A DNA stretch of 29,416 nt, taken from contig NHFJ01000034.1 in NCBI GenBank assembly GCA_002172545.1, positions 1 through 29,416 of the forward strand. Direction: 5' to 3'. Shown piece by piece: positions 16,872-24,749 of the stretch. Below the pieces are notes generated by a model. It saw only the letters and a list, made by a program, of their open reading frames with translations, was not told the origin of the DNA and did no database searches. The stretch's first letter is position 1. The number at the start of each line of letters is the position of its first letter. A program made the translations under genes and the position numbers. Origin of the DNA: Fidelibacterota bacterium TMED108. GTDB lineage: Bacteria; Fidelibacterota; Marinisomatia; Marinisomatales; TCS55.

Positions 16872-17660
16872 TTAGTTACCAGACCAATTCGGATTACGAC
16901 GCTCAATGAAAGCAGCGATACCTTCCTTACCGTCGTTCGTTCCAGCAGCACTCACAATATTTATTGCCTCAAAATCTCCAGCTTCGTTCAAAGAACTTTC
17001 ATAACCCCGATAGATCACGGTTTTTGCAGTCCCAGCAGCATTTGGAGCTCCATCAGCTAATTGTTGAGCCAAAGCAATCGTAGCTTCGGTGATCTCTTCA
17101 TCAGGTACGACACGGTTCACCAACCCCCATACTTCCGCTTCGGCAGCAGATAACACACGGTTCGTTAAAGTCAGATCAAGCATTCGACGCAAACCAATAT
17201 GTCGAGCTAAGAAGTAGCTTGACGTCCCATCAGGCGTCAATCCGACCTTTGTATATGCCATAGTGAATTTCGCTGATTCACCAGACACAACCAGATCGAA
17301 AGCACTTACTAGAGACATACCGGCACCACCAGCAGCGCCCTGAATGCCAGCAACAAAAGGCTTTGGAATCGCATTCATCATATAAATGGCATCATGCAAA
17401 TCTTCTAACATCGCTTCAACAACATCCGGTAGATCTTCCCCCGCTGCATTAAATTCCTTTAAGTCACCACCGGCACAAAAAACCTTTCCCTCGGCAGTCA
17501 CCGAAACTACTTGAACAGAATCATCAGCTTCAATTTCTGACATGACATTTTTTAATTCTTTACAGAATGCTGGATTGACTGCGTTGGCAGCATCAGGACG
17601 GGAAAAGGTAATGTGAGCGACGTTACGCTCTACCTTGTATTGCATTGTGGTTAAATCCAT
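16872..17660 (-). CDS. Enoyl-CoA hydratase/isomerase family protein (PaaG-like crotonase)
   Basis: 262 residues, single crotonase domain, cytoplasmic. FCAGGD (61-66) and GAAGGAGMSL (108-117) form the oxyanion hole. Neither hydratase glutamate is present by my alignment: the Glu144 position is S116 and the Glu164 position is Y136. D144 in GLTPDGTSS is in the region used by PaaG-type ring-epoxide isomerases and delta3-delta2 enoyl-CoA isomerases, so an isomerase is more likely than a hydratase. AGGAG six bases before ATG 17660 fixes the start. Convergent with the monooxygenase, stop touching stop. Its upstream spacer (17661-17885) is one of the few sizeable gene-free stretches here. Confidence 0.86.
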   Translation of the reverse strand: MDLTTMQYKVERNVAHITFSRPDAANAVNPAFCKELKNVMSEIEADDSVQVVSVTAEGKVFCAGGDLKEFNAAGEDLPDVVEAMLEDLHDAIYMMNAIPKPFVAGIQGAAGGAGMSLVSAFDLVVSGESAKFTMAYTKVGLTPDGTSSYFLARHIGLRRMLDLTLTNRVLSAAEAEVWGLVNRVVPDEEITEATIALAQQLADGAPNAAGTAKTVIYRGYESSLNEAGDFEAINIVSAAGTNDGKEGIAAFIERRNPNWSGN

Positions 17661-17720
17661 TTGATACTCCTAATCCTTATTATCCATTAACTTGCCAGAA
17701 GGCTTTCTACCTCTGACAAG

Positions 17721-17741
17721 GTTAACTTTAAAGCAGTTAAC
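17721..17741. repeat. Paired GTTAAC palindromes upstream of the PaaG-like crotonase
   Basis: GTTAAC occurs at 17721-17726 and 17736-17741, each a self-palindrome and both within a GTTAACT context, 15 bases apart, in the 225-bp spacer 17661-17885. This spacer separates the crotonase start from the 3' end of the tandem-domain gene at 17886, and holds no gene I can support. The pair could be an operator for the crotonase promoter; this is inference from position only. Confidence 0.3.
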
Positions 17742-17885
17742 TATTTTCTCATCGAGAGAGATATTAGAGGTGGAAATAAATTCAATGTTTTGAATCATAA
17801 TGTTTTACGGAACTTAATCGGTAGATCAAATTTACGTTGCACCTAATACAAATGCAATTATCAATTTCCTAAATTCGCAGAGAAA

Positions 17886-18686
17886 CTATTCCGAACCCGT
17901 AGGGTTTTGTTCCCTGTATTCTTCAGGTGCGTTTGTTGCTAACCAATCATTAAGGTCAGCATTTTCCCAATCATTCGGTCCATACACAGTTCCAGGAAAT
18001 GGTGTCATTATGTGGGTATCGCCACCTGTGATATACGTGGCTGAAATGCTTTCCCATTTGGTAATGCGTTCATCAACCGTGCCGGTGGTATCGAGTCCTC
18101 TAGTGGTGTCACGGTTTTTTTGGAATTGGACCCAATTCTCAACTGATGTGGCCCACACCATAACAACTTCATGGTTGTTATTAATAACTTCCCATAAACC
18201 AGTGGCTTTGATTCCATGACTCCCCAAAATATCTACACGCTTTTCCGATACTAAATTAAGGTATTCAATTTGGGTGCCAGGACGTACGGAGATCACTTCA
18301 TTAACAAACAACGTTCCTTTTATTCCTTGATCTTTTATTTGTTGCGTAGTTGGTGATTCTGGAATTCCAGCACATACTCTGTCAAACCCTCCGCTACGCC
18401 ATTGTGCTGCTTCATCCCACCAATCCCCATAAAAGGCTTTACGCCGTTTTAGGTTTAACCGATCTAGATTCCTGCCCCAGCCATCCCAACCATCTTCACC
18501 ACAGTCCCAAATATTAATTACTTGAGGCCATTGGCCTCCCCCAAAACCAAGAATATAAAATGTTCCCTGTAAGGAGGTCATATCGGGCATATGTTGGGCT
18601 GGCTCGCGATTGACTTTTTCCATGTAGTCGTATTGTCCTTGGCCAATAATGTCAATTGTTTCGTGAACAAAAATTGAGCGAGGCAT
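17886..18686 (-). CDS. Tandem dimeric alpha-beta barrel (NIPSNAP-like) protein, unknown function
   Basis: 266 residues that read as two similar halves, about 1-110 and 120-225. Each starts with a beta strand plus a helix containing G-x-x-x-x-Y (IIGQGQYDYM; VRPGTQIEYL), has a Gly-rich turn, and then a strand with a tryptophan followed by W-rich sequence (INIWDCGEDGWDGW; VMVWATSVENW). This matches the ferredoxin-like dimeric alpha-beta barrel fold of NIPSNAP-type proteins by eye; it is not a confident family match. No signal peptide or membrane segment. ATG 18686 lies two bases after the stop of the predicted selenoprotein, so translation is probably coupled and the two products may work together. 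Function unknown. Confidence 0.65.
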   Translation of the reverse strand: MPRSIFVHETIDIIGQGQYDYMEKVNREPAQHMPDMTSLQGTFYILGFGGGQWPQVINIWDCGEDGWDGWGRNLDRLNLKRRKAFYGDWWDEAAQWRSGGFDRVCAGIPESPTTQQIKDQGIKGTLFVNEVISVRPGTQIEYLNLVSEKRVDILGSHGIKATGLWEVINNNHEVVMVWATSVENWVQFQKNRDTTRGLDTTGTVDERITKWESISATYITGGDTHIMTPFPGTVYGPNDWENADLNDWLATNAPEEYREQNPTGSE

Positions 18687-18688
18687 GA

Positions 18689-19861
18689 TTATTTCGTATC
18701 CACTTCATGGTGTTGTGTCATGGGAAGAAGGTAGTACCAGAAATAAAATTTCACTCCGGCTTCTTTCATTTTAATGCGAGCGGTTTGGATCGTTTGCCCT
18801 CCTAGTGTTTCTGTCACGAACCATGATTCAGCACTTCGAGCAGAAGGGGGTAAGTTACTTAGTGATATTGCTGCTTCTTCGTAGAAATTTTTTATATCTG
18901 CAGCTATTTTTGTTGGGTCACCTGGAAAACCGATATCTTCCCAAGACTCCCCATCTGTAATACGTGTAAATAGGTCAAGCATGTCAGGGACTTGTTCTGC
19001 AGTCACCACTTTTCCTACGGTTGAACGACCATAGGTTTCTTGTGTTCGACGCCATGCGGGCAGTAACCCTAATGCTTCTGCTGCTGTTGGGTTACGGTCG
19101 CTGGTATCGGATGGAGGAATCGGACACGATAAGGGCGCATCAGCATCGTCTTCAATTGAAATTGGGTAATCAACCAATACAGGTCCATCGGGTTCCTCAA
19201 GTAATGAAAATGCTGCAATAAGTACTTCACGTTGGAAATCAGCATCGTTCGGTTTTCCAAGAGGGCGACCTAGAGGAAATTCACAATGTAGGGCTCGTGG
19301 CGGAGACGTTGTCTCAATTTGTCCACGAATACTTGATAATGCGACGGTGGCAAACCCTGCGTGTTCAAGTACTGATGCGAGCGTACCCACGGTACGCGTA
19401 CATAGCGGTCAGACAGGAGTTAAGAGGACAAGGTCGACCTCAGCATCTGTTAAGAGTTTCGCAGCGGCAGGTCCGCTATCAAGGCGGATTGTTTCAAGAG
19501 TGTGATCTGGTTGCGCACCCATGAACGATATGTGTGTTTCAGCGACAGATCCGATAATTCCCTCTTCGGCTAATTCATGGAGACGGTCAATGGGGAAAAC
19601 CACGTTCTTGTCTAGAACCCAACCAACTCGATCAAAATTGGGACTGTAATGCGCCAGGGTGAGATCATCGGCGTCACGCGGGATTTCAGTGAAGCCTTGA
19701 TCACCGGCATTCCAGTCAGCATCGTCCTCTACCCGTAAGCCAGCAGTTGTTACGATTGCCACCCGACTTTCATGTAACGGTTTCGGCGCTGTCCACGGAA
19801 TCTGATCAAAGGCGAAGCCTTCAAGCCCTCCAAGCTTTGACCGTAGTTGTTTATCAGACAT
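18689..19861 (-). CDS. Predicted selenoprotein: GrdB/PrdB-like 'selenoprotein B family' protein with in-frame UGA (Sec151)
   Basis: Reading through one TGA at 19411-19409 gives 390 continuous residues; a stop there would split the family domain into two fragments. Residues flanking the TGA are LVLLTPV, then the TGA, then PLCTRTV, so the codon falls at the first Cys of the CPxC motif that I recall in Cys-containing relatives, and at the Sec of the UxxC motif in glycine/betaine/D-proline reductase B subunits. Expected product: a UxxC redox protein, possibly reductive; substrate unknown. The C-terminal half has family-like GRPLGKP and PVLVDYP. A SECIS-like hairpin follows. TGA is a true but rare stop here (genes ending 12373, 15376 and 26059), so general reassignment is not the explanation. 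ATG 19861 is preferred over TTG 19867. No selA, selB, selC or selD lies in the window. A Cys-to-stop mutation is the main alternative. Confidence 0.75.
19375..19411 (-). promoter_or_regulatory. Bacterial SECIS-like hairpin directly after the in-frame UGA
   Basis: In mRNA sense, 18 bases after the UGA comes a three-base loop GUG (19390-19388) closed by a perfect 7-bp stem, GCGUACC (19397-19391) with GGUACGC (19387-19381). Below it are a two-by-two internal loop and a 4-bp lower stem, AUGU (19403-19400) with GCAU (19378-19375), including one U-G pair. Published criteria for bacterial SECIS elements ask for an apical loop 16-37 bases after the UGA, a G among its first two bases and an upper stem of at least 4 bp; all are met. 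The loop also contains GU, the pair recognised by SelB in E. coli. Confidence 0.65.
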
Positions 19862-19868
19862 TAGCAAA

Positions 19869-19897
19869 AGTGTAGGGTAAGAAACACTCTGTTACAA
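19869..19897 (-). promoter_or_regulatory. Candidate promoter for the selenoprotein operon
   Basis: On the minus strand TTGTAA (19897-19892) and TACACT (19874-19869) are separated by 17 bases. ATG 19861 follows seven bases after the -10, with no ribosome site, which would give a leaderless or nearly leaderless mRNA. It lies in the short gap after the GH2 gene, so the selenoprotein and its partner may be expressed separately from the glycosidase. Prediction only. Confidence 0.4.
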
Positions 19898-19906
19898 AGG
19901 GCGTTT

Positions 19907-21658
19907 CTACTGATCAAGTATCTGTGTATGAAGACTGTACAAAATGTCAGGATCTATTTTGTAATGTCGGTCATAGGTTAGCAACCCGTTTATCTCGGAT
20001 TCAACATCCGTTGTTTGCGTGTAAATCACTCCTGCCAACCCATCAGGAATCAGGTCAGCGATCTCACCAAGCAGTTTTGAGTATGACGCACGAAGATCCT
20101 CAGCAGTCTCCGTCTTCGTATATCCCCACCCTTTCTCAACCATCACATGACCATCAACGAACAAACTGATACCTCCGAATTCTCCATACACGGTCGCCCG
20201 ACCATCCTCGTGCGCTGGGAGTTTCTCTGCGTCTTGATATAAATGATGATCGCGCATATGCCCAGTGCCTGTGTCCGTCCAACCGCTGGGTCCATCAACA
20301 AGTCGCGAAGGATCCCGCTCCATCACGTGAGTCAAAATATGATCTGTGTCATGTTGGCCCCATGCCTCATTAAAAGGAACCCATACCACGATTGAAGGGA
20401 ATGATTCCAACGCATCAAGCATCGCATCCAACTCAATGAGGAATCCCTCAGGATCATTACCGGGACTGATTACATCCCATCCCATTTCTTCCGGCTTTAT
20501 CCCTTCTGAAAGCTGTTTCCCGAACGCGACCATATTGAATGCGGTACTTGGCATGTCCTGCCAGACAAGAACACCCAACCTGTCGGCATGCCAATACCAG
20601 CGTGCCGGTTCGACCTTGACATGTTTGCGAATAGTGTTGAATCCCATTGCCAACGTGGCCTCAATATCAAACTTCAATGCTTCATCAGTAGGAGCTGTGA
20701 ATAGACTTTCAGGCCACCACCCCTGATCAAGTAACCCTAAATGGAAGACAGGTTCACCATTGAGGAAAAGTCTGTGATGACCGTTCTCATCAGGTTCGCA
20801 CGTGATTTCTCTAGCTCCGAAATAACTATCCACCAGATCAACAACCTCACCGCCTGAGTCAACAAGTTCCAGTTGTAAGTCGTAGAGAAACGGGTCGCTG
20901 GGACACCACAAACGAAGATCTGAAATGTTCAATACGACTTCAGTTCTATTTTGACTGATTAGATGTTCTGTTTGTGCTATTACTGACCCATTTGCTGAAC
21001 AGGTAAATGCGACAGACATGTTCTCAGATGCATTTGAAATATGGCATGTCATAGTGACGGAATTTTCATAAATATTTGTAGTGGCCGTGACTCGTTCAAT
21101 GCAAGTGATGGGAATTGGTTCAAGCCATACCGTTTGCCAAATACCCGCTACAGCCGTGTACTGAATCGCAAACGGGTTCAACGTTTGTTTCCCAACTGGT
21201 TGATGCCCTGTATCTGTCGGGTCGGTAACAGAAACAATGATTTCCTGCGCTCCGCCTTCTGTTAATGCGTCAGTGATATCAAAAAAGAAAGGGTCAAATC
21301 CACCAGCATGAGTGCCAACCAAAATACCATTCACCCACACAGTGCATGACCAGTCAACAGCCCCAAAATGAATACGCAAACGCTCATCAGTTCCTAATGG
21401 GGGATTATGAAAGAATCTGCGCAAGCTAATCACTTCATCGGGTTGAAGTACGTGGTTGAAACCGCTTAACTCTGAACCAATCGGAAATGGAACGACGATC
21501 GTGTCAGAAAAATCAGGTTCATTCTTCAAGTCATGGACGCTAGCATCCCAGATCCCATTCAGATTCATCCAATTGGGGCGAACAAGTTGTGGGCGAGGAT
21601 ATTCTGGAAGAGGATTATCTAGATCAACATCTAAAGCCCACTTTGAACGTAATTGCAC
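19907..21658 (-). CDS. Glycoside hydrolase family 2 beta-glycosidase
   Basis: 583 residues with the GH2 order: sugar-binding jelly roll (about 30-185, LNGIWDA and AGGFDPFFFDIT), immunoglobulin-like domain (about 185-290), TIM barrel (about 295-583). The acid/base is E431 in FNEAWG and the nucleophile E493 in YGEFGG. It is shorter than LacZ and lacks a signal peptide, so it should act on imported oligosaccharides or glycosides in the cytoplasm. Beta-galactosidase, glucuronidase and mannosidase activities cannot be told apart by eye. The start is GTG 21658, supported by the family-typical lead-in EYPRPQLVRPNW; the A/G-rich AAAAAGG abuts the GTG, too close to be a normal ribosome site. Divergent from the CotH gene (53 bp) and followed after about 45 bases by the selenoprotein gene. 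Confidence 0.87.
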   Translation of the reverse strand: MQLRSKWALDVDLDNPLPEYPRPQLVRPNWMNLNGIWDASVHDLKNEPDFSDTIVVPFPIGSELSGFNHVLQPDEVISLRRFFHNPPLGTDERLRIHFGAVDWSCTVWVNGILVGTHAGGFDPFFFDITDALTEGGAQEIIVSVTDPTDTGHQPVGKQTLNPFAIQYTAVAGIWQTVWLEPIPITCIERVTATTNIYENSVTMTCHISNASENMSVAFTCSANGSVIAQTEHLISQNRTEVVLNISDLRLWCPSDPFLYDLQLELVDSGGEVVDLVDSYFGAREITCEPDENGHHRLFLNGEPVFHLGLLDQGWWPESLFTAPTDEALKFDIEATLAMGFNTIRKHVKVEPARWYWHADRLGVLVWQDMPSTAFNMVAFGKQLSEGIKPEEMGWDVISPGNDPEGFLIELDAMLDALESFPSIVVWVPFNEAWGQHDTDHILTHVMERDPSRLVDGPSGWTDTGTGHMRDHHLYQDAEKLPAHEDGRATVYGEFGGISLFVDGHVMVEKGWGYTKTETAEDLRASYSKLLGEIADLIPDGLAGVIYTQTTDVESEINGLLTYDRHYKIDPDILYSLHTQILDQ

Positions 21659-21711
21659 CTTTTTAAACTACTACAAGAAAGAACGACGACGTAGAGAAAA
21701 TAGATAGTCGA

Positions 21712-23235
21712 ATGAGATGTATGATTTACGATGTGGGTATCAAAAAATTTCTTGGAGCTTTTTTTATTTTGTCAGTTGTCGCATTCGGAGCGAGTTGTTC
21801 TTCCGGTGAAACAATTACCCAGAAAGCAACGCAAAATATTGAGGTATCTACCAACAGCACTGCAATGCAGTCTGATGATGACTCAGATAATTCACAAGAA
21901 ACTACGTCTGATGTTAAAGACTCTGAAGAGGAACAGTCTCAAGAAAAAGGCGAACCTGAAGCTCAAGATGGCCCCCGCTATTCATATGGCGACTCTGATT
22001 ATCTCTTTGATCAGGAAAAATTTCATACATTCGAATTAACACTTTCAGACCAAAACCTTGCATATCTTGATAGCGCTCCTTCACTAGAAGAATATGTGCC
22101 AGGAACCCTTACATTCGAAGGCGAAACGCTGCCTGTCGGTATCCGATATAAGGGATCCGTTGGTGCTTGGGTGGGATGCCTCTCTGGAGAAGAATTTCTA
22201 TCAACAGAAGGCGAAAAGGAATGCACGAAACTCTCAACGAAAGTCAAAATCAACTGGGAAGACTCGGACGATACATTTTATGAAGTTAAAAAAATGCAAT
22301 TCCATTCACAAAATCTTGACCCCACAAAAATGCATGAACGACTCGGGTATTGGCTATTCCGAGAAATGGGTGTCCCTGCGCCACGTTCCGTTCACGCCAG
22401 ACTCATCATTAACGGACAATTCAATGGTATTTATGCTCTCACAGAGCAAATTGATGGACGCTTTACACGAGAAAATTTTGATGATGGAACTGGAAATCTC
22501 TATAAGGAAATATGGCCAATTACAAACAAGGGCACGCCAATGCCAATAGAACCATTACAAGGGTCATTAAAAACGAACGAAGACGAAGATCCAACATTTG
22601 ATGTTATTCAACAGTTCGCACAAGCGGTTGTTGACGCTGATAACAGAACACGTCAAGATGTGATGCGTCAATGGATGAACGTTGACCAGGCTCTCGCATA
22701 CATGGTTGTTGACCGAGCTATCGCAAATGATGACGGTGTTTTGCACTTCTACTGTGGAGGAAGTGAAGAGATTGAGTTTGGAGGAGGGTGTAATTCTCAC
22801 AATTTCTACTGGTATGAAGACCCGACAGCAGAACTCATGCATCTCATACCATGGGACCTTGATAACGCATTTGACAACATAACTGGTCCAGCGAACCCAG
22901 TTACCCCAATAAAAGATAAATGGGGTGAAAAGACTAACGACTGTAAACCTTTTGCGTACGGACAGTGGGGGCTGACGCAACTCTCTGCAGCGTGTGACCC
23001 TATTATTGGAACCCTCGCCACATTTGAGCAGGAGTATCAGGAATTACGAGATGCTTTCCTCGCTGGGCCATTCGCTAAAGAAATTGTTGAAGGTCTTCTC
23101 AACACATGGGCTGGGCAGATAAAAGACGCCGTGCAGGAAGCAGACGAAGCTCACAATGACCAGCCTTCAATGTCAGTGTGGCTCCGAGCTATTGAAAAAC
23201 TTAAAGGCGATCTCGAATACGCCCGAAACCAATAA
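21712..23235 (+). CDS. CotH-kinase-family lipoprotein
   Basis: 507 residues. The N-terminus has basic residues, a hydrophobic stretch (about 13-25) and GASC with C29, a plausible though off-consensus lipobox (Gly at -3). An acidic Ser/Glu/Asp-rich linker covers about 50-86, followed by a CotH domain (about 95-500). CotH kinases are atypical protein kinases; here QFHSQNLDPTKMHERLGYWL, the GIYALTEQID segment and the metal-binding-type IPWDLDNAF (about 378-386) match the family. In Bacillus, CotH phosphorylates coat proteins; outside spore-formers the substrate is unknown. The protein should sit on the outer face of the membrane. ATG 21712 is used; ATG 21721 and GTG 21733 would also leave a signal peptide. 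Heads a cassette with DUF4956 and VTC-domain genes. Confidence 0.85.
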   Translation: MRCMIYDVGIKKFLGAFFILSVVAFGASCSSGETITQKATQNIEVSTNSTAMQSDDDSDNSQETTSDVKDSEEEQSQEKGEPEAQDGPRYSYGDSDYLFDQEKFHTFELTLSDQNLAYLDSAPSLEEYVPGTLTFEGETLPVGIRYKGSVGAWVGCLSGEEFLSTEGEKECTKLSTKVKINWEDSDDTFYEVKKMQFHSQNLDPTKMHERLGYWLFREMGVPAPRSVHARLIINGQFNGIYALTEQIDGRFTRENFDDGTGNLYKEIWPITNKGTPMPIEPLQGSLKTNEDEDPTFDVIQQFAQAVVDADNRTRQDVMRQWMNVDQALAYMVVDRAIANDDGVLHFYCGGSEEIEFGGGCNSHNFYWYEDPTAELMHLIPWDLDNAFDNITGPANPVTPIKDKWGEKTNDCKPFAYGQWGLTQLSAACDPIIGTLATFEQEYQELRDAFLAGPFAKEIVEGLLNTWAGQIKDAVQEADEAHNDQPSMSVWLRAIEKLKGDLEYARNQ

Positions 23236-23321
23236 AGCAAACAAAGTCATATCAATTCACCATGATTAATAGTCAACTTTCGTTCAGCTAGGATTAAGAA
23301 GCCAACTGGAGAGGGTAGTTT

Positions 23322-23882
23322 ATGTCTGACGGATTATTAGTACTTTTTGACGCTATCGCAGTATTAATCATGGTGTTCTGCCTGTACTTCCCCCGCCACG
23401 GCCGCAAAGAAATGATCGTCGCACTTTTTGCGATCAACATCGGAGTGCTTGGAGTCTCATTTACGTTAGCTGATGCAGCGGTAAGCGCAGGACTCGGATT
23501 GGGACTATTTGGAGTTCTCTCCATCATAAGACTCCGATCCAATGAGCTCGGACAACAAGAAATCGCATATTACTTCTGCTCACTTGCACTCGGGCTAGTA
23601 GGCGGCGTCAACGTCGACTCGTGGATCTCTCCAATCCTGATGGGAGCTATTCTTGTTGCTATCTTTATTGGCGACCACCCCAATCTTTTCCCCGCAAGCC
23701 GACATCAAATAATGCGACTTGATAAGGCATACACCGACGAGCAGGAACTCAACACTGATTTGGAAGAAATGCTGAATGGAACGATTAGAAGACTACAAGT
23801 AAAAAGAGTGGATTTAGTCAATAACAGTTGCGTCGTTGATGTGCGCTTCACAATCAACGACTCGAGCACAGAATCTAAATAA
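23322..23882 (+). CDS. DUF4956 membrane protein
   Basis: 186 residues. About four membrane segments cover residues 4-22, 28-62, 82-98 and 100-120, followed by a soluble C-terminal tail of about 65 residues. The GLGLFGVLSIIRLRSN motif in the membrane core is the DUF4956 hallmark. The family is repeatedly found beside VTC-domain and CotH genes, as here, and is thought to be the membrane partner of that system; the biochemical role is unknown. GGAGAGGG (23308-23315) six bases before ATG gives a strong ribosome site. Its TAA is immediately followed by the ATG of the VTC gene with no base between, so the two are cotranslated. Confidence 0.87.
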   Translation: MSDGLLVLFDAIAVLIMVFCLYFPRHGRKEMIVALFAINIGVLGVSFTLADAAVSAGLGLGLFGVLSIIRLRSNELGQQEIAYYFCSLALGLVGGVNVDSWISPILMGAILVAIFIGDHPNLFPASRHQIMRLDKAYTDEQELNTDLEEMLNGTIRRLQVKRVDLVNNSCVVDVRFTINDSSTESK

Positions 23883-24641
23883 ATGGGAGACCATCCCATA
23901 CAACCATCTTCAATAAATACAGAACTACTTTCTGCCATAGACCTTGAAGAAATGAACAAGTACGCGAAACTTCAGACACGAATTGACCGAAAATACATCG
24001 TTACACCAGAAATATGCAATGCTCTCCTAGCCGGAGCTGAGATAAATGGGAGGGCACTCGAAATTAACTGTTATAGAAGCACTCGCTATCAGTCAACGTA
24101 CTTTGACACACCAACGTTAGATCTTCACAAAGCCGCCGCATACAGACGAAGACCACGATTCAAAGCACGCACCCGGTATTATCAACAAACAAATACAGCA
24201 ATGCTAGAAGTTAAAACAAAAGATGGACGAGGAAAAACAGTCAAAATACGAACAGAATATGACTCAGAGACACTCAACTCTCTTAATAAACAAGGGAGAC
24301 AATTCATCAACTCAATTGTTGAAGAAAAAGAAATAGTGAAAGATCTTCGGCGAACTCTCACAACCAACTATCAACGAACAACAATTGTCGACCTCGCTAC
24401 GCAGACAAGAATGACGTGCGATGAGTTCTTAACCTGCTCTGATTGGGAAAACAACACGATCTCATTACCAATGATTATTCTTGAAACAAAATCTTCACAA
24501 AACCCAAGTCCATTTGATAGATGGCTATGGTCGCATAACCTCCGACCAAGTAGGATCAGCAAGTATTGCACAACCCTCGCAGTGCTTCACCCTGAACTCC
24601 CATCTAATAAATGGAACACAACAATAACGACATATTTCTAA
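23883..24641 (+). CDS. VTC-domain (polyphosphate polymerase-type) protein
   Basis: 252 residues, a soluble VTC4-like tunnel domain. Basic tunnel residues are visible: R33, R36 and K37 (RIDRKY), R66 and R69, the run R88-R92 with K94 and R96, and LEVKTKDGRGKTVKIR-type strands (K111, K113, K118, K121, R123). YFDT (73-76) and the C-terminal ISKYC are also typical. In yeast, VTC4 makes polyphosphate from ATP; bacterial homologues linked to DUF4956 and CotH have no settled activity. No SPX domain or membrane segment, so membrane attachment would come from the DUF4956 partner. ATG directly follows the upstream TAA. Last gene of the three-gene cassette. Confidence 0.86.
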   Translation: MGDHPIQPSSINTELLSAIDLEEMNKYAKLQTRIDRKYIVTPEICNALLAGAEINGRALEINCYRSTRYQSTYFDTPTLDLHKAAAYRRRPRFKARTRYYQQTNTAMLEVKTKDGRGKTVKIRTEYDSETLNSLNKQGRQFINSIVEEKEIVKDLRRTLTTNYQRTTIVDLATQTRMTCDEFLTCSDWENNTISLPMIILETKSSQNPSPFDRWLWSHNLRPSRISKYCTTLAVLHPELPSNKWNTTITTYF

Positions 24642-24749
24642 TACAAGAATAATTAAAAGAGAAACTTTACCTAATGTTCTCCAAAGGTTATGAAGTTTGA
24701 AACATCTCTGTAAACCCCAAAAGGGATAATAAAAAGGAATCCCCTCCCA

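Noticed and set aside
19409..19411. Reading the TGA as a plain stop, giving two separate genes or a pseudogene
   Set aside because: Both halves belong to one domain in one frame, no frameshift or decay follows, the codon sits at the redox Cys/Sec position and a SECIS-like hairpin follows. It stays the main alternative until Sec machinery is confirmed.
22023..23021. Long open frames antisense to the CotH gene
   Set aside because: They are low-complexity shadows without recognisable domains or ribosome sites; the sense gene fits a known family.
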